Below are positions 52,801 through 60,901 of a stretch of DNA of 64,000 nt, one piece after another. Below the pieces are notes generated by a model. It had not been told where the DNA came from. It searched no databases and was given only the letters and a program-made list of their open reading frames with translations. The translations under genes were made by a program, and so were the position numbers. The stretch is from UBA1563 sp041671545 (GTDB lineage: Bacteria > Bacteroidota > Ignavibacteria > Ignavibacteriales > Ignavibacteriaceae), in contig JBAZBI010000011.1 in assembly GCA_041671545.1 (NCBI GenBank), positions 1 through 64,000 of the forward strand. Reading direction: 5' to 3'. How positions within the stretch are numbered: position 1 is the stretch's first letter; the number at the start of each line of letters is the position of its first letter.

Positions 52801-55200
52801 AGTTGTTTTATAAAAATGTTTATAAAATCCTGATATTATGGGAGGAGCTATCAGAGTGTTTATCAAGTTATCATTAACGTTTTTTAATTGTGCGATCTCT
52901 TCCGGATAATTGGCTCGCCCACCGGAGAAAAACAAATATCGTTTGTTCCAACTATCGTATGGGGCATTTATATTATTTTTGACTTTAGAAAGGTAGTATT
53001 GCAATTCTGAACCGGAGTTTATAGGAAGTCTTCCAACAAAAAGCTGGGGAATCGGTAATGCATTCTCATCCCAAACCGCATACCAGTTATCACTCACAGG
53101 ATCTCCATACGAAGGGACATAATTTCCTCCACCAACCACACCATCATTCTTGAAACGGTACTGTTTATAATCATAATTTGCATCTCCAAGTAAAACTAAA
53201 TAGGATGGCTTAGGTGCTTGCCAGTTTACAAAAGCTGATTGACAAAACAATCTAATAGCGTGTGGATCAGGATAACCAAATGTAAATTCATCAAAAATGT
53301 CTTCAACATTTATTAGTTGAGTAGAAATTGAAAATAAACTTCCTATCTCATTAACATAATTTTGTGCATTATTCCAAAATTTTGGATGGGTAATTGCAAT
53401 GTATTCTCCTTGCATCGAAGGACTTCGTAGATTCTTAAACTGTTTGAGTCCGTAAAATTTAGGTTTAAGCGGTTTGTCGGGAGTAATTACAACATAAGAT
53501 TCACCTCCTAAAACAGAATCGGCGAATGTTAATATTCCATTATTAACTTGGTAAGTCTCAATTCTCTTAAGGTCTGGGTTGATTTTGTAAATTAAATACT
53601 GCGAAGCATTCGCATTTCCAACTTTAATAACCTTGAGTCCCGGAGAAATCGAATCATCAAGTTTAAAAAGCAAGCTGTCATTAATTAGTTTTAATTGTCT
53701 GGGATATTCTATTTCGTACCAATCAACTCCAATTTGATTAGGACTTGTTCCATTTTCATAATTTTGAACTGAAAACTTATTCGATCCGACCAATAATAAA
53801 TTAGATTGAAACCGACCTTGTAATAAAACTTGATCAAATCGATTTATATGTTGAGAATCTAAGGCCGTTCCATTAAATGATAATGAAAGAGTATGTGCAT
53901 CAGAACTTAGGTTTGATGCCGTACTTGTTGCCTTGAAGAAGATTTTGGCGGGTTTGTCTAAGTAAATATCGGTTAGGGTAAAAGGAAAATCTCTTTTTTG
54001 AACAAACAGCCAATCCCAGTACCAAGTTTTGTTTTTATTCCAATTAGGTGTTTGATTAGCCACCTCATCATTATTCATGTTTTGAAACATTGTATTTTTT
54101 TCATAGTGCAAAGTCTGTATATAATATTCTAGAGTATCGGGGATATTTGTTTGGTTGATTAAAAGACTGTCGATTCTGAGCCCTGGAGTTTTCCCCCAAG
54201 TTAAAAAATAAAGAGTTGTGTCTGTATACCGATCCAAATATTCGTGGTATTCGTCATTTGAACTGTTTATTAATTTATAATTCTTTTTGCCATAATTCTT
54301 TTTCCCATAAAATTCAACATAGTCTGAATCATCGCAAACACCATCATTTTCTCCAGATACATATATTTTTTGTTCAACTCCCGATTCAAATAATTGGATC
54401 ATATTTGGATTAATCACCGAAGTATTGATCCCGATGTTTTCTAAATCAATTTTACTTAATCTAAAAACCCTATCTTCAGATACCCCGATTTTTAAATAAG
54501 TGCTAATATAATTTATCCAGTTGCCGATTGTGTCTGGTAGACTAAAAATACGGTTTGATCTAAAGTGCTCTACAATCGACGAATTCCCTATTAATTTAGA
54601 CAGCTCATGATCAAAAGATGAAACTATTTTTATCGGTGAGTATTCCTTAAGAATAATAGGTGAGTTAAGAGTTATGTGGATTTCTATATCGGAATACTCA
54701 ATTATCTTGTTTTCAGATTCATTAAACAGCGCAGTATTAACTTCTATAGCAGCACAATAAAAATCCCTTAACCAGAAATATGATAGAACTTTGACAATAT
54801 CCCGCGGATTTCTTTTCTCAGAGATTTCAAAATTTTCAAAATCTTTAATACTTAATGTTGAATCATCCATTCTATCAATTGCCGGATTTAACTTTGGAAT
54901 AGTCGAACCAATTTCATTGATAGTCTTTGATCTTACTTCAGTACTGATTGTAAAATTCGGAGGAATTGAAATAATTATATTTTGTTTTGGAAGCTTCCAA
55001 TTCCCGGGGTGAGATACATCAGTATATTCAAAGTAATCACGAACTCTGAATTTCCCTTGAATCGTTTCGAAAAACTTAGGGGATACATTTTCAATTTTTA
55101 ATACAAAACCATTTTCTTCAATTGTCGTAGTAACCGAGCTAGATGTTCCCTGCGCAGTTAATATCGAAGTTAAAAAGAATAGGAGTAGAATTTTTTTCAT
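49849..55200 (-). CDS. C25 (gingipain-family) cysteine peptidase, PorU-like, with ILEI and CARDB domains
   Basis: 1783 residues. After a signal peptide (about 1-17) comes an unrecognised N-terminal region. The C25 core (about 600-960) has YLVLLGDANYDY, PQLFVGRLPI, the catalytic His830 in SYIGHSGTATWDN and nucleophile Cys861 in VTDFGCSTNKF. Two CARDB-like domains (about 965-1085 and 1445-1560) flank an ILEI-type domain (about 1195-1325) containing GMGIAVFDQTTLEVD and FRGSWAIIGEKGG. The C-terminus is an FlgD-like/sorting-type domain with YPNPIKDNTYF and ANGVYLYKV. PorU, the T9SS sortase, belongs to this family but is usually shorter; a secreted gingipain-like protease is the alternative. Head of a four-gene block. 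Confidence 0.85.
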   Translation of the reverse strand: MKKILLLFFLTSILTAQGTSSSVTTTIEENGFVLKIENVSPKFFETIQGKFRVRDYFEYTDVSHPGNWKLPKQNIIISIPPNFTISTEVRSKTINEIGSTIPKLNPAIDRMDDSTLSIKDFENFEISEKRNPRDIVKVLSYFWLRDFYCAAIEVNTALFNESENKIIEYSDIEIHITLNSPIILKEYSPIKIVSSFDHELSKLIGNSSIVEHFRSNRIFSLPDTIGNWINYISTYLKIGVSEDRVFRLSKIDLENIGINTSVINPNMIQLFESGVEQKIYVSGENDGVCDDSDYVEFYGKKNYGKKNYKLINSSNDEYHEYLDRYTDTTLYFLTWGKTPGLRIDSLLINQTNIPDTLEYYIQTLHYEKNTMFQNMNNDEVANQTPNWNKNKTWYWDWLFVQKRDFPFTLTDIYLDKPAKIFFKATSTASNLSSDAHTLSLSFNGTALDSQHINRFDQVLLQGRFQSNLLLVGSNKFSVQNYENGTSPNQIGVDWYEIEYPRQLKLINDSLLFKLDDSISPGLKVIKVGNANASQYLIYKINPDLKRIETYQVNNGILTFADSVLGGESYVVITPDKPLKPKFYGLKQFKNLRSPSMQGEYIAITHPKFWNNAQNYVNEIGSLFSISTQLINVEDIFDEFTFGYPDPHAIRLFCQSAFVNWQAPKPSYLVLLGDANYDYKQYRFKNDGVVGGGNYVPSYGDPVSDNWYAVWDENALPIPQLFVGRLPINSGSELQYYLSKVKNNINAPYDSWNKRYLFFSGGRANYPEEIAQLKNVNDNLINTLIAPPIISGFYKHFYKTTSPQTDFGPYTSSEIQQAISNGGVFISYIGHSGTATWDNSINEVSQIKNTLNRNPLVTDFGCSTNKFAEPDIVCFGERFVLGENGQALGYVGNSSLGFTSSAYAVPKYFYQSLIEDSTANIGRSHLGAKIKMFNQSGSSDVFKVFALTNSLIGDPIVSLKIPPKPNLKITPASIQYTATQLNDGSDSVAFRIAISNLGLAIEDTFAVSITHNYKNELVENKFLSLSKLEREDTVTIWIKTKNLAGEHSLNIFLDPDNKISEIYKDDNQADLFFTVVSNVLRDNFGSEVENSQPRNLFILNPVIADYKKLNVKYQISETKDFLSPNEFIIPEDSVITKVQLPNLLPDYRYWFRYKVDNETAQYAFTKSFRNTKSEKFSVSDSISFKNQEMEGVQFHNSVVTLSNDSINISVLSAGWYAGATCLLSKNGTNLLSNTFFAGMGIAVFDQTTLEVDTVDWYQLFGNPTAVQKLADFINSIPNGKIVAMGVADDARNNLSTNLKNAIKTLGSTQIDQLQFRGSWAIIGEKGGVPGSAIEIVKGPYDGNIIIDTSFSPLRFSGLLKTKKVGPSQKWKYAKVKHLNNEDSKIIVNVYGLDDKTLEDSLFSVELQDSILDLSAVDNNKYSYLKLQLHETVSSNRISPEISSIGIEFTSPAELATNYQVVSVSRDTLIQGDSLDLMFYVYNVGESPADSFHVLVDVMKEDNSSRQLLDTVIASLDSMQRKLFTLNYMTNTTDGKGNMGFKIKIDPENRVRELYKDNNEFTIPFFTKPDTNVVSVSASTVDVTFDNTEILNGDFVSSNPNIKIDLKYPTWFAVSDTSSLSILLDNEKIPFNQLNIKNDSANRTLTFAFVPSLTNGEHQFKIFGNNVYGKLDNQPGFERVFIVSNELAIMNCYNYPNPIKDNTYFTFKLPQLPEELTIRVYTIAGRLVKEIKKSSAELSMDFNRIFWDTKDQDGDQLANGVYLYKVIAKKNGKSESITQKLAIVK

Positions 55201-55247
55201 GATTAAAAAGTACTTTTATTAATGAGAGAGCTACTATTACAACATTA

Positions 55248-56148
55248 TTAATTGTTCTGATTTAATATTAGTTTTTCTTTGATGAAAAAATAGGCTTTTG
55301 ATGGATTAAATACACCGGAAATAATTAAATAACCAATCCATATCGCATAACCACCATTCAAATATTCGTGCAAACCTTTTCGGTAAAATCTCCATGAAAT
55401 TAGTTTAATTTTTAGAGTTAAATTTCTAAGGAAATAAAACAATTTGCTTTTTTTATAAATTGATTTTGAACCCAACCCATCACTTATCAAAATATTTTGT
55501 TTCTCTAAAATACCATACATATTTTTTGAAGTAAAACTATTCTCATGAATTCTAAACCCGCAATAAATGTCACGAATATTTGCAAGCATCGCGACTTGTC
55601 CTACGAAAATAAAAATCCAAATCGGGAACGGGGTGGGCAGATTCCCTATAACCGCCAACCGAATCCAACATTTTTCTTCTAAACATCACAGTAGAGTTAA
55701 CCATTACGTGTTTTCCCACCTTCAGGGCTTTAGCAATATCTAAAGGATCTTTAGGCATTTTTACAAACCATTTTCTTTTAGAATTTTGCCCTAAGTAAAA
55801 AATGGAAGTACCGACTAAACCAATTGAAGGATTTTTCTGCAATAACTCCAGCTGGTATTTGAATCTTTCGGGGTGGCTAATGTCATCTGCATCCATTATC
55901 GCAATATACTCAGCAGAACACATCGAAAAACCATAGTTATATGCAAAAATTAATCCTCGGTCGGCGATCTGATATATTTTTACTCTACTATCTGCAATTG
56001 ATTTTAAATAAACCAATGTACCATCGGATGAACCATTCTCAACTATTACAAGCTCAAAACGGTTCTCAGTCTGTGAAAGAATTGATTCAACGCTTATTGG
56101 AAGATATGGCATCCCATTTTTTACTGCTAAAACAACTGAAATGAGCAT
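55248..56148 (-). pseudogene. GT2 glycosyltransferase split by a frameshift
   Basis: The first frame (ATG at 56148) encodes a GT2 domain of 192 residues: ISVVLAVKNGMPYLPISVESIL, ENGSSDGTL and the DxD IMDADDISHPERF, up to VGGYRESAHPVPDLDFYF. There it runs into a TGA at 55570-55572. Homology continues in another frame from GQVAMLANIRDIYCGFRIHENSFTSK to a stop at 55248. Joined, the protein has about 300 residues, the normal GT2 length. The shift is one extra base (or two missing), between about 55599 and 55616 near A4 and A5 tracts. A sequencing error is possible; no programmed-frameshift signal is evident. Confidence 0.75.
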
Positions 56149-56189
56149 TTATCACTCCAGAAAAAATAATGGAGATTAATTAACATGGT

Positions 56190-57749
56190 TTAATTTTCTT
56201 CTACCTTTATTAAATAGAATAAACATTTTTCTCTGCTTAAAATCCCACCTTTAAATTTTTCTTTTGTTAATACTAAATTATTTCTTGGAAATTGAATTAT
56301 GTTTCTACCAATTCCATCTCTATTTAAAGTATCAATTATGGACTCATTATAAATTAAGTCTTTATAAGCATAGGTACTATAAAAAGATATTGGGATTGAT
56401 TTAAAATATTTCATTAGTGCTTTTCGCTTATATATGTTTATATAATTAAAACTATTTACTCTACCGTCCCCATTAACAATATTTCGTTCAGAGTAAAAGG
56501 ATATCATTCCTGAGTAGTCAAATTGAAAAATATATTCAGATGGTTGAACTTTCTCCTTTAACAATAACGCGTAATCATATTCATCATCAAATTCATAGTA
56601 ATAATATCGGAAAGGGAAAAAATAAATCAATGACAAAACGATGAAAACAATAAATAGTGTTTTAAAATAGTTTATTTTTAATAAGGGTAAAAATGAAAAC
56701 AATATCAAGCCACCAAAATTTGACAAGGCAAAATACCATTCCTTAGCGCCGTCATGGTTAAATAGTATTTGGAATAATAAGAATACGACTCCAGCGCAAT
56801 AAAAATATTCAATTAATTTTAATAAATAACTTGTCGCTCCAGAGAATAATATTAACCGTTTTTTAATATAAATGAAGTAACTGCCACCTGTAATAATTGT
56901 TATACTCAACAATAACATTCTAAATGGATGAATAATAAATGTTTTTAATGAGTAATGTAGAGAATCAAGTTTGAAATTTGAAAAAGATAAATAACCACTC
57001 GTAGTTCTGATATCCCCATAATTGATATAATTAAAAACAAGATAAATTGTATAAATAGTAATTACGGGTAGAACTATCGACAATAAAAATCTATTTCTAT
57101 CTATTTTTTTATATTCAAAGAAAAAGTATCCAGGTATTAAGAAGATTACAAAATCTATTCTGGCTAAACTTAAGAGTGCTAATAAAATACCCCTAGTTAG
57201 AACAAATTTATTTTTTTTATCAGTTAAGGAATACAGATAATTATATACTACAATTAATAATAAATAGATTTGAATTTCAAGACCTATTAAATCAAAAAGA
57301 ACCGATGGGATAACAAGTATAGACGCTAATAAAAATACTTGATTACTTTTATCAGTATCCATAAACAATTTAAAAGATTTGTAAAGATAATACAGAGTAA
57401 AAAAATTAATTATGGAGGTTAGCAAAAAGGTTAATCGAACAAGCAAGATTGGGCTCGTTATATTTATCAAATTAAGTATATAATAATATCCCGATAGAAT
57501 TATTAACCATAATGGGTGATACCCATTAGTGTAATTGAGCCCATCAAATGTTGACCCTTTTCCTAAAGCTATGTTATTTGCAATTTTAAAATAAAAGTAT
57601 GCATCATCTAAACAAAAATGTAATAAATATCTAAAAGGAACGACAAATGGCAGTAAAACAATAAACCCAACAAAGTAAAATATTACGGTTAATTTAATAA
57701 ACAGGTTTTTATCATTTTCTCCAAGAGGACTTGAAATGTTTGTAATCAT
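56190..57749 (-). CDS. Polytopic membrane protein, GT-C glycosyltransferase-like
   Basis: 519 residues with about 10-11 hydrophobic helices. The first loop, LDDAYFYFKIANNIALGKGSTFDGLNYTNGYHPLWL, carries the acidic pair and Asn-Gly-Tyr-His-Pro-Leu-Trp pattern of GT-C-type membrane proteins related to ArnT/PMT enzymes. The C-terminal 120 residues form an exoplasmic domain. Such enzymes transfer sugars from polyprenyl-phosphate donors at the outer face of the inner membrane. It ends 41 bases before the split GT2 gene. Activity is inferred from the family. Confidence 0.7.
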   Translation of the reverse strand: MITNISSPLGENDKNLFIKLTVIFYFVGFIVLLPFVVPFRYLLHFCLDDAYFYFKIANNIALGKGSTFDGLNYTNGYHPLWLIILSGYYYILNLINITSPILLVRLTFLLTSIINFFTLYYLYKSFKLFMDTDKSNQVFLLASILVIPSVLFDLIGLEIQIYLLLIVVYNYLYSLTDKKNKFVLTRGILLALLSLARIDFVIFLIPGYFFFEYKKIDRNRFLLSIVLPVITIYTIYLVFNYINYGDIRTTSGYLSFSNFKLDSLHYSLKTFIIHPFRMLLLSITIITGGSYFIYIKKRLILFSGATSYLLKLIEYFYCAGVVFLLFQILFNHDGAKEWYFALSNFGGLILFSFLPLLKINYFKTLFIVFIVLSLIYFFPFRYYYYEFDDEYDYALLLKEKVQPSEYIFQFDYSGMISFYSERNIVNGDGRVNSFNYINIYKRKALMKYFKSIPISFYSTYAYKDLIYNESIIDTLNRDGIGRNIIQFPRNNLVLTKEKFKGGILSREKCLFYLIKVEEN

Positions 57750-57762
57750 ATTAAAAAAAACC

Positions 57763-58470
57763 TTATATTTTTAAAATAATTTTATTTGCAAATAGTCGGT
57801 AATAAAATTTAGGTATACCGAAAATATATCTTTTCCAAACAACCGGAAATTCATTTAGTAATTTAACAAGCCATTCCAAATGTATTGTCCTTATAAACAG
57901 AGGAGCTCTAATTTTATTCCCTGAAAGATACCTGAACCAACCCCCGACAGAAATAATTAACTTTGCATTGATGTTCTTATAATTATCAATAATCCATTTT
58001 TCCTGTCTACTGGCACCAAGTCCAACAAAAAGTATGTCCGGTGAGCTAGAATTGATTTTCTGAACAACATCAATATTGTTAAAATCATACCCTTCGAGTA
58101 AACCTGTTATTTGAATACCAGGATATTTTACTTGTAACTTAATTTTTAATCCCTCTAATACTTGAAATTTATCACCAAAAAAAAATAAAGACATGTTGCT
58201 TTTTAGTGCAGCTTTTAAGATCTCTTCTTGTAAATCAGTACTGACAATTTTCCTATCGTAAATACTATAAATATATTTTAAAGCCAAATAGACTGCGCTT
58301 GAATCAGGATAAACTATTAAGAATGGTGGTAATTGAATATTGTTTTCATATAGATAATTTATAATATTAAAATCAGCATATATAATCGCACTTTTAATTC
58401 CATTTGATAAATCATCTAAAATTTTTTCCAGACGAATCTTAAAAAGATTAAGTTCCATGTATCGTATCAC
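57763..58470 (-). CDS. WecG/TagA/CpsF-family glycosyltransferase
   Basis: 235 residues. Family signatures are clear in the C-terminal half: ILFVGLGASRQEKWI (about 150-164), ISVGGWFRYLSGNKIRAP and HLEWLVKLLNEFPVVWKRYI. These enzymes (GT26) add ManNAc, ManNAcA or glucose to an undecaprenyl-linked first sugar. The ATG at 58470 overlaps the upstream GT4 gene by 23 bases; an ATG four codons later (58458) would overlap by 11. Confidence 0.88.
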   Translation of the reverse strand: MIRYMELNLFKIRLEKILDDLSNGIKSAIIYADFNIINYLYENNIQLPPFLIVYPDSSAVYLALKYIYSIYDRKIVSTDLQEEILKAALKSNMSLFFFGDKFQVLEGLKIKLQVKYPGIQITGLLEGYDFNNIDVVQKINSSSPDILFVGLGASRQEKWIIDNYKNINAKLIISVGGWFRYLSGNKIRAPLFIRTIHLEWLVKLLNEFPVVWKRYIFGIPKFYYRLFANKIILKI

Positions 58471-59617
58471 TTAAGTCGAAAGGATTAATATCGTTAGAAA
58501 GTTGCGAATAGATTTTTTGCATTTCTATTCCAAAATTATTCACGTTATACTTACAATTAATGGCACTCTTACCATTTTCCCCTAATTTTATTTTTAGCAT
58601 TGGATTCTCAATTATCATTTTTATGGCAGAAACTGCTGCGGAGATATCATTCTTTTCAAATAATAATCCACACTCCGTTTCTTGAACCACTTCAGCGATT
58701 CCATCTACTGCTGAAGATACAACAGGTAACCCTTTTGACATAGCTTCCCAAATCACAAACGGCATTCCCTCGTAATCAGATGTGAGTAATAGCAAATCGA
58801 AATATCGAAAATATTTGGAAGGATTCTCAACTATACCGAGAAAGATAATTTTGTCATCTAATTCGAGGTTATGAATAAGAGATTTGATTTTGGTTTCTTC
58901 ACTACCGCCTCCGATTATAAACAACTTCACCTCAATGCTCTCATCAATAAGTTGTTTGATAATTCTTACAGCAGTATCAATCCTTTTTTGTTCTTCAATT
59001 CTACCAACAAATAAGATGCGGAAGAAATTCTTGAAAATAGAAACATGCATGATGAACTCTTCTTCATTCTTGGTATCGATAATTATCTCTCCACCATTAT
59101 AGTAACTTGTTATTGCAGGAAATAATGATGTTTCTTTTAATAACTTAGATTTCGAGGCCAATGATGGCGTAACAGCCATTTGAACAGCATTCAACTTGTT
59201 AATAATATAATGTGAAATTCTGTAAAGGGTTTTCTCATATCTGTTATAAAAGTGATGGTCAATAAATAGACCATGGTAGTTATAGATAACTTTTTTTTTG
59301 AGAATGATATTGCAAAAGCCAGCAACGATATATGGTTTTAAGAAATGGCAATGGATAATATCTACTTCATATTCTTTCATTAATTTATAAAAAATTTTCA
59401 AAGAATGGACAGGGTATTTGCTAATTATGGACGGCAACAAAATAATTTTTCCGTTTGCTTCAATAAATTTTCGTTCAATATATTCATCTCCCTGAAAACA
59501 CAGGTAATGTTCAAATAAATTTGCGTCTGTATTCTTAACGATAGACAATATGTGTCTAAATACACCGTCAACCTTTCCGTTCAGATGATCGGCAAAATGT
59601 ATAATCTTAATTTTCAC
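58448..59617 (-). CDS. Glycosyltransferase family 4
   Basis: 389 residues with a GT-B fold. The N-terminal domain starts IKIIHFADHLNGKVDGVFRHILSI. The C-terminal domain has ILFVGRIEEQKRIDTAVRII, FIIGGGSEE and SDYEGMPFVIWEAMSKGLPVV, which contains an intact E-x7-E motif. It probably adds a sugar to a lipid-linked intermediate on the cytoplasmic side. It overlaps the WecG-type gene downstream and is separated from the GT32 gene upstream by 150 bases. Confidence 0.93.
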   Translation of the reverse strand: MKIKIIHFADHLNGKVDGVFRHILSIVKNTDANLFEHYLCFQGDEYIERKFIEANGKIILLPSIISKYPVHSLKIFYKLMKEYEVDIIHCHFLKPYIVAGFCNIILKKKVIYNYHGLFIDHHFYNRYEKTLYRISHYIINKLNAVQMAVTPSLASKSKLLKETSLFPAITSYYNGGEIIIDTKNEEEFIMHVSIFKNFFRILFVGRIEEQKRIDTAVRIIKQLIDESIEVKLFIIGGGSEETKIKSLIHNLELDDKIIFLGIVENPSKYFRYFDLLLLTSDYEGMPFVIWEAMSKGLPVVSSAVDGIAEVVQETECGLLFEKNDISAAVSAIKMIIENPMLKIKLGENGKSAINCKYNVNNFGIEMQKIYSQLSNDINPFDLSDTIHGT

Positions 59618-59767
59618 TCATATACTCATGGCATTAAAAGACTACTCGGTTCGATGGTTATTTATAACTACATTAAAATTAATGAAAATGGATTTTTAAA
59701 ATACAATTAGATCTTAATATCGCTATGCTTGACAATTCCCACAGAACCAGGGCGTAGATATTCATGG

Positions 59768-60664
59768 TTAGTAATCAATTTTTCTCAAATTATCATTTTT
59801 TTGGAGAATTGATCTTATTAGTTTTGGAAAATTTGAATCATCCTCTAAAATATATTTTGGTGTTATGTCTAAAAGGTACCTATGCCACCAATTCGTTTCC
59901 CACAGATGAATACAGAATGATTGAGATAATTTTTTATAGTGCCATTTCCTTGAATAAAAACTATGTAACACTAATTTCATGGATGAATCGAAATTCATTA
60001 ACCATATTTTTCTCTTTAATTTTCGAAGTGCACCAATTGTTCTTTTTGTCATTCTTAAATCAGATACTTTCCATAAATATTGAGAAACAATGTCGTCATT
60101 TGTGGGATAAAAAAAAGAATACTCGTCAACTATATGAATCTCATCTAAATGTCGACGGGCTAAAACTTGCGGCAACTTAACAGAATGGTAATTCCACTTA
60201 TCCTCTTCAAAAAATTTATAACTATCGTACCACCGGGAGATAAATTCAGAGTTAGCCTTACATAATATTACTGCATTACATAATCCCACATTTTCTTCTC
60301 TGCCCAACACACAATCATACTCTAATAATGGATTAAAAGAATTAACACAAATTACATCAATATCCAAATATATTCCGCCATACTTCATTAAAATCTCAAG
60401 CCTCGCGACATCAGCTTTATGTGCATAATGGATCAACTTGTTACCAAATATTACATTCCTTTGTTCTATCCTTTTTAATGTTAATAATTCTTTTGCTTTA
60501 TCCCACCAATAACCCACTGGTTCAAAATGATAGTGGAAATAAATTTTTTGTGGGCTATTCAAGACAGATGCAGTTAAAACAGCTAAATAATTAATAAAAG
60601 AAAAAGGTTTTCCGCCGAAATTTTCTTCAAGTCCATAAATATAATGAATAATGTTTGGTATCAT
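59768..60664 (-). CDS. GT32-type glycosyltransferase
   Basis: 298 residues. The N-terminus MIPNIIHYIYG and the motif HKADVARLEILMKYGGIYLDIDVI, with the DxD at about residue 99-101, identify the GT32/DXD sugar-binding family that includes capsular and toxin-type transferases. The rest is helical and basic and shows no other domain. It is flanked by gaps of 236 and 150 bases, so it may have its own promoter; I found no clear one. Confidence 0.85.
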   Translation of the reverse strand: MIPNIIHYIYGLEENFGGKPFSFINYLAVLTASVLNSPQKIYFHYHFEPVGYWWDKAKELLTLKRIEQRNVIFGNKLIHYAHKADVARLEILMKYGGIYLDIDVICVNSFNPLLEYDCVLGREENVGLCNAVILCKANSEFISRWYDSYKFFEEDKWNYHSVKLPQVLARRHLDEIHIVDEYSFFYPTNDDIVSQYLWKVSDLRMTKRTIGALRKLKRKIWLMNFDSSMKLVLHSFYSRKWHYKKLSQSFCIHLWETNWWHRYLLDITPKYILEDDSNFPKLIRSILQKNDNLRKIDY

Positions 60665-60901
60665 ATTGAAAAAAATAAATGTTAATTCTTCGGTAATCGA
60701 ATAAATTCAACCAATAAAAATATGAATGTGAGTCGTACAATGCTTAATGAGCACATCTTTAAAGGATTATAGTTCAGATTATTTTCGGTTTGGGTTTAAT
60801 GAATACCCCTTGTGATAAAGATCCAATGTTTTAAGAAATATAGTTAGTGACTTTTTCGGTCCTAATCAACATTCTCTGAGTATTTTATCCTCCTAATAAG
60901 A

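Noticed and set aside
55598..55616. Programmed frameshifting in the GT2 gene
   Set aside because: No classic slippery heptamer, stimulatory hairpin or internal Shine-Dalgarno signal is apparent, and GT2 genes are not known to use it.
59764..60180. Plus-strand open frame of 138 codons
   Set aside because: It is antisense to the GT32 gene, which has clear motifs.
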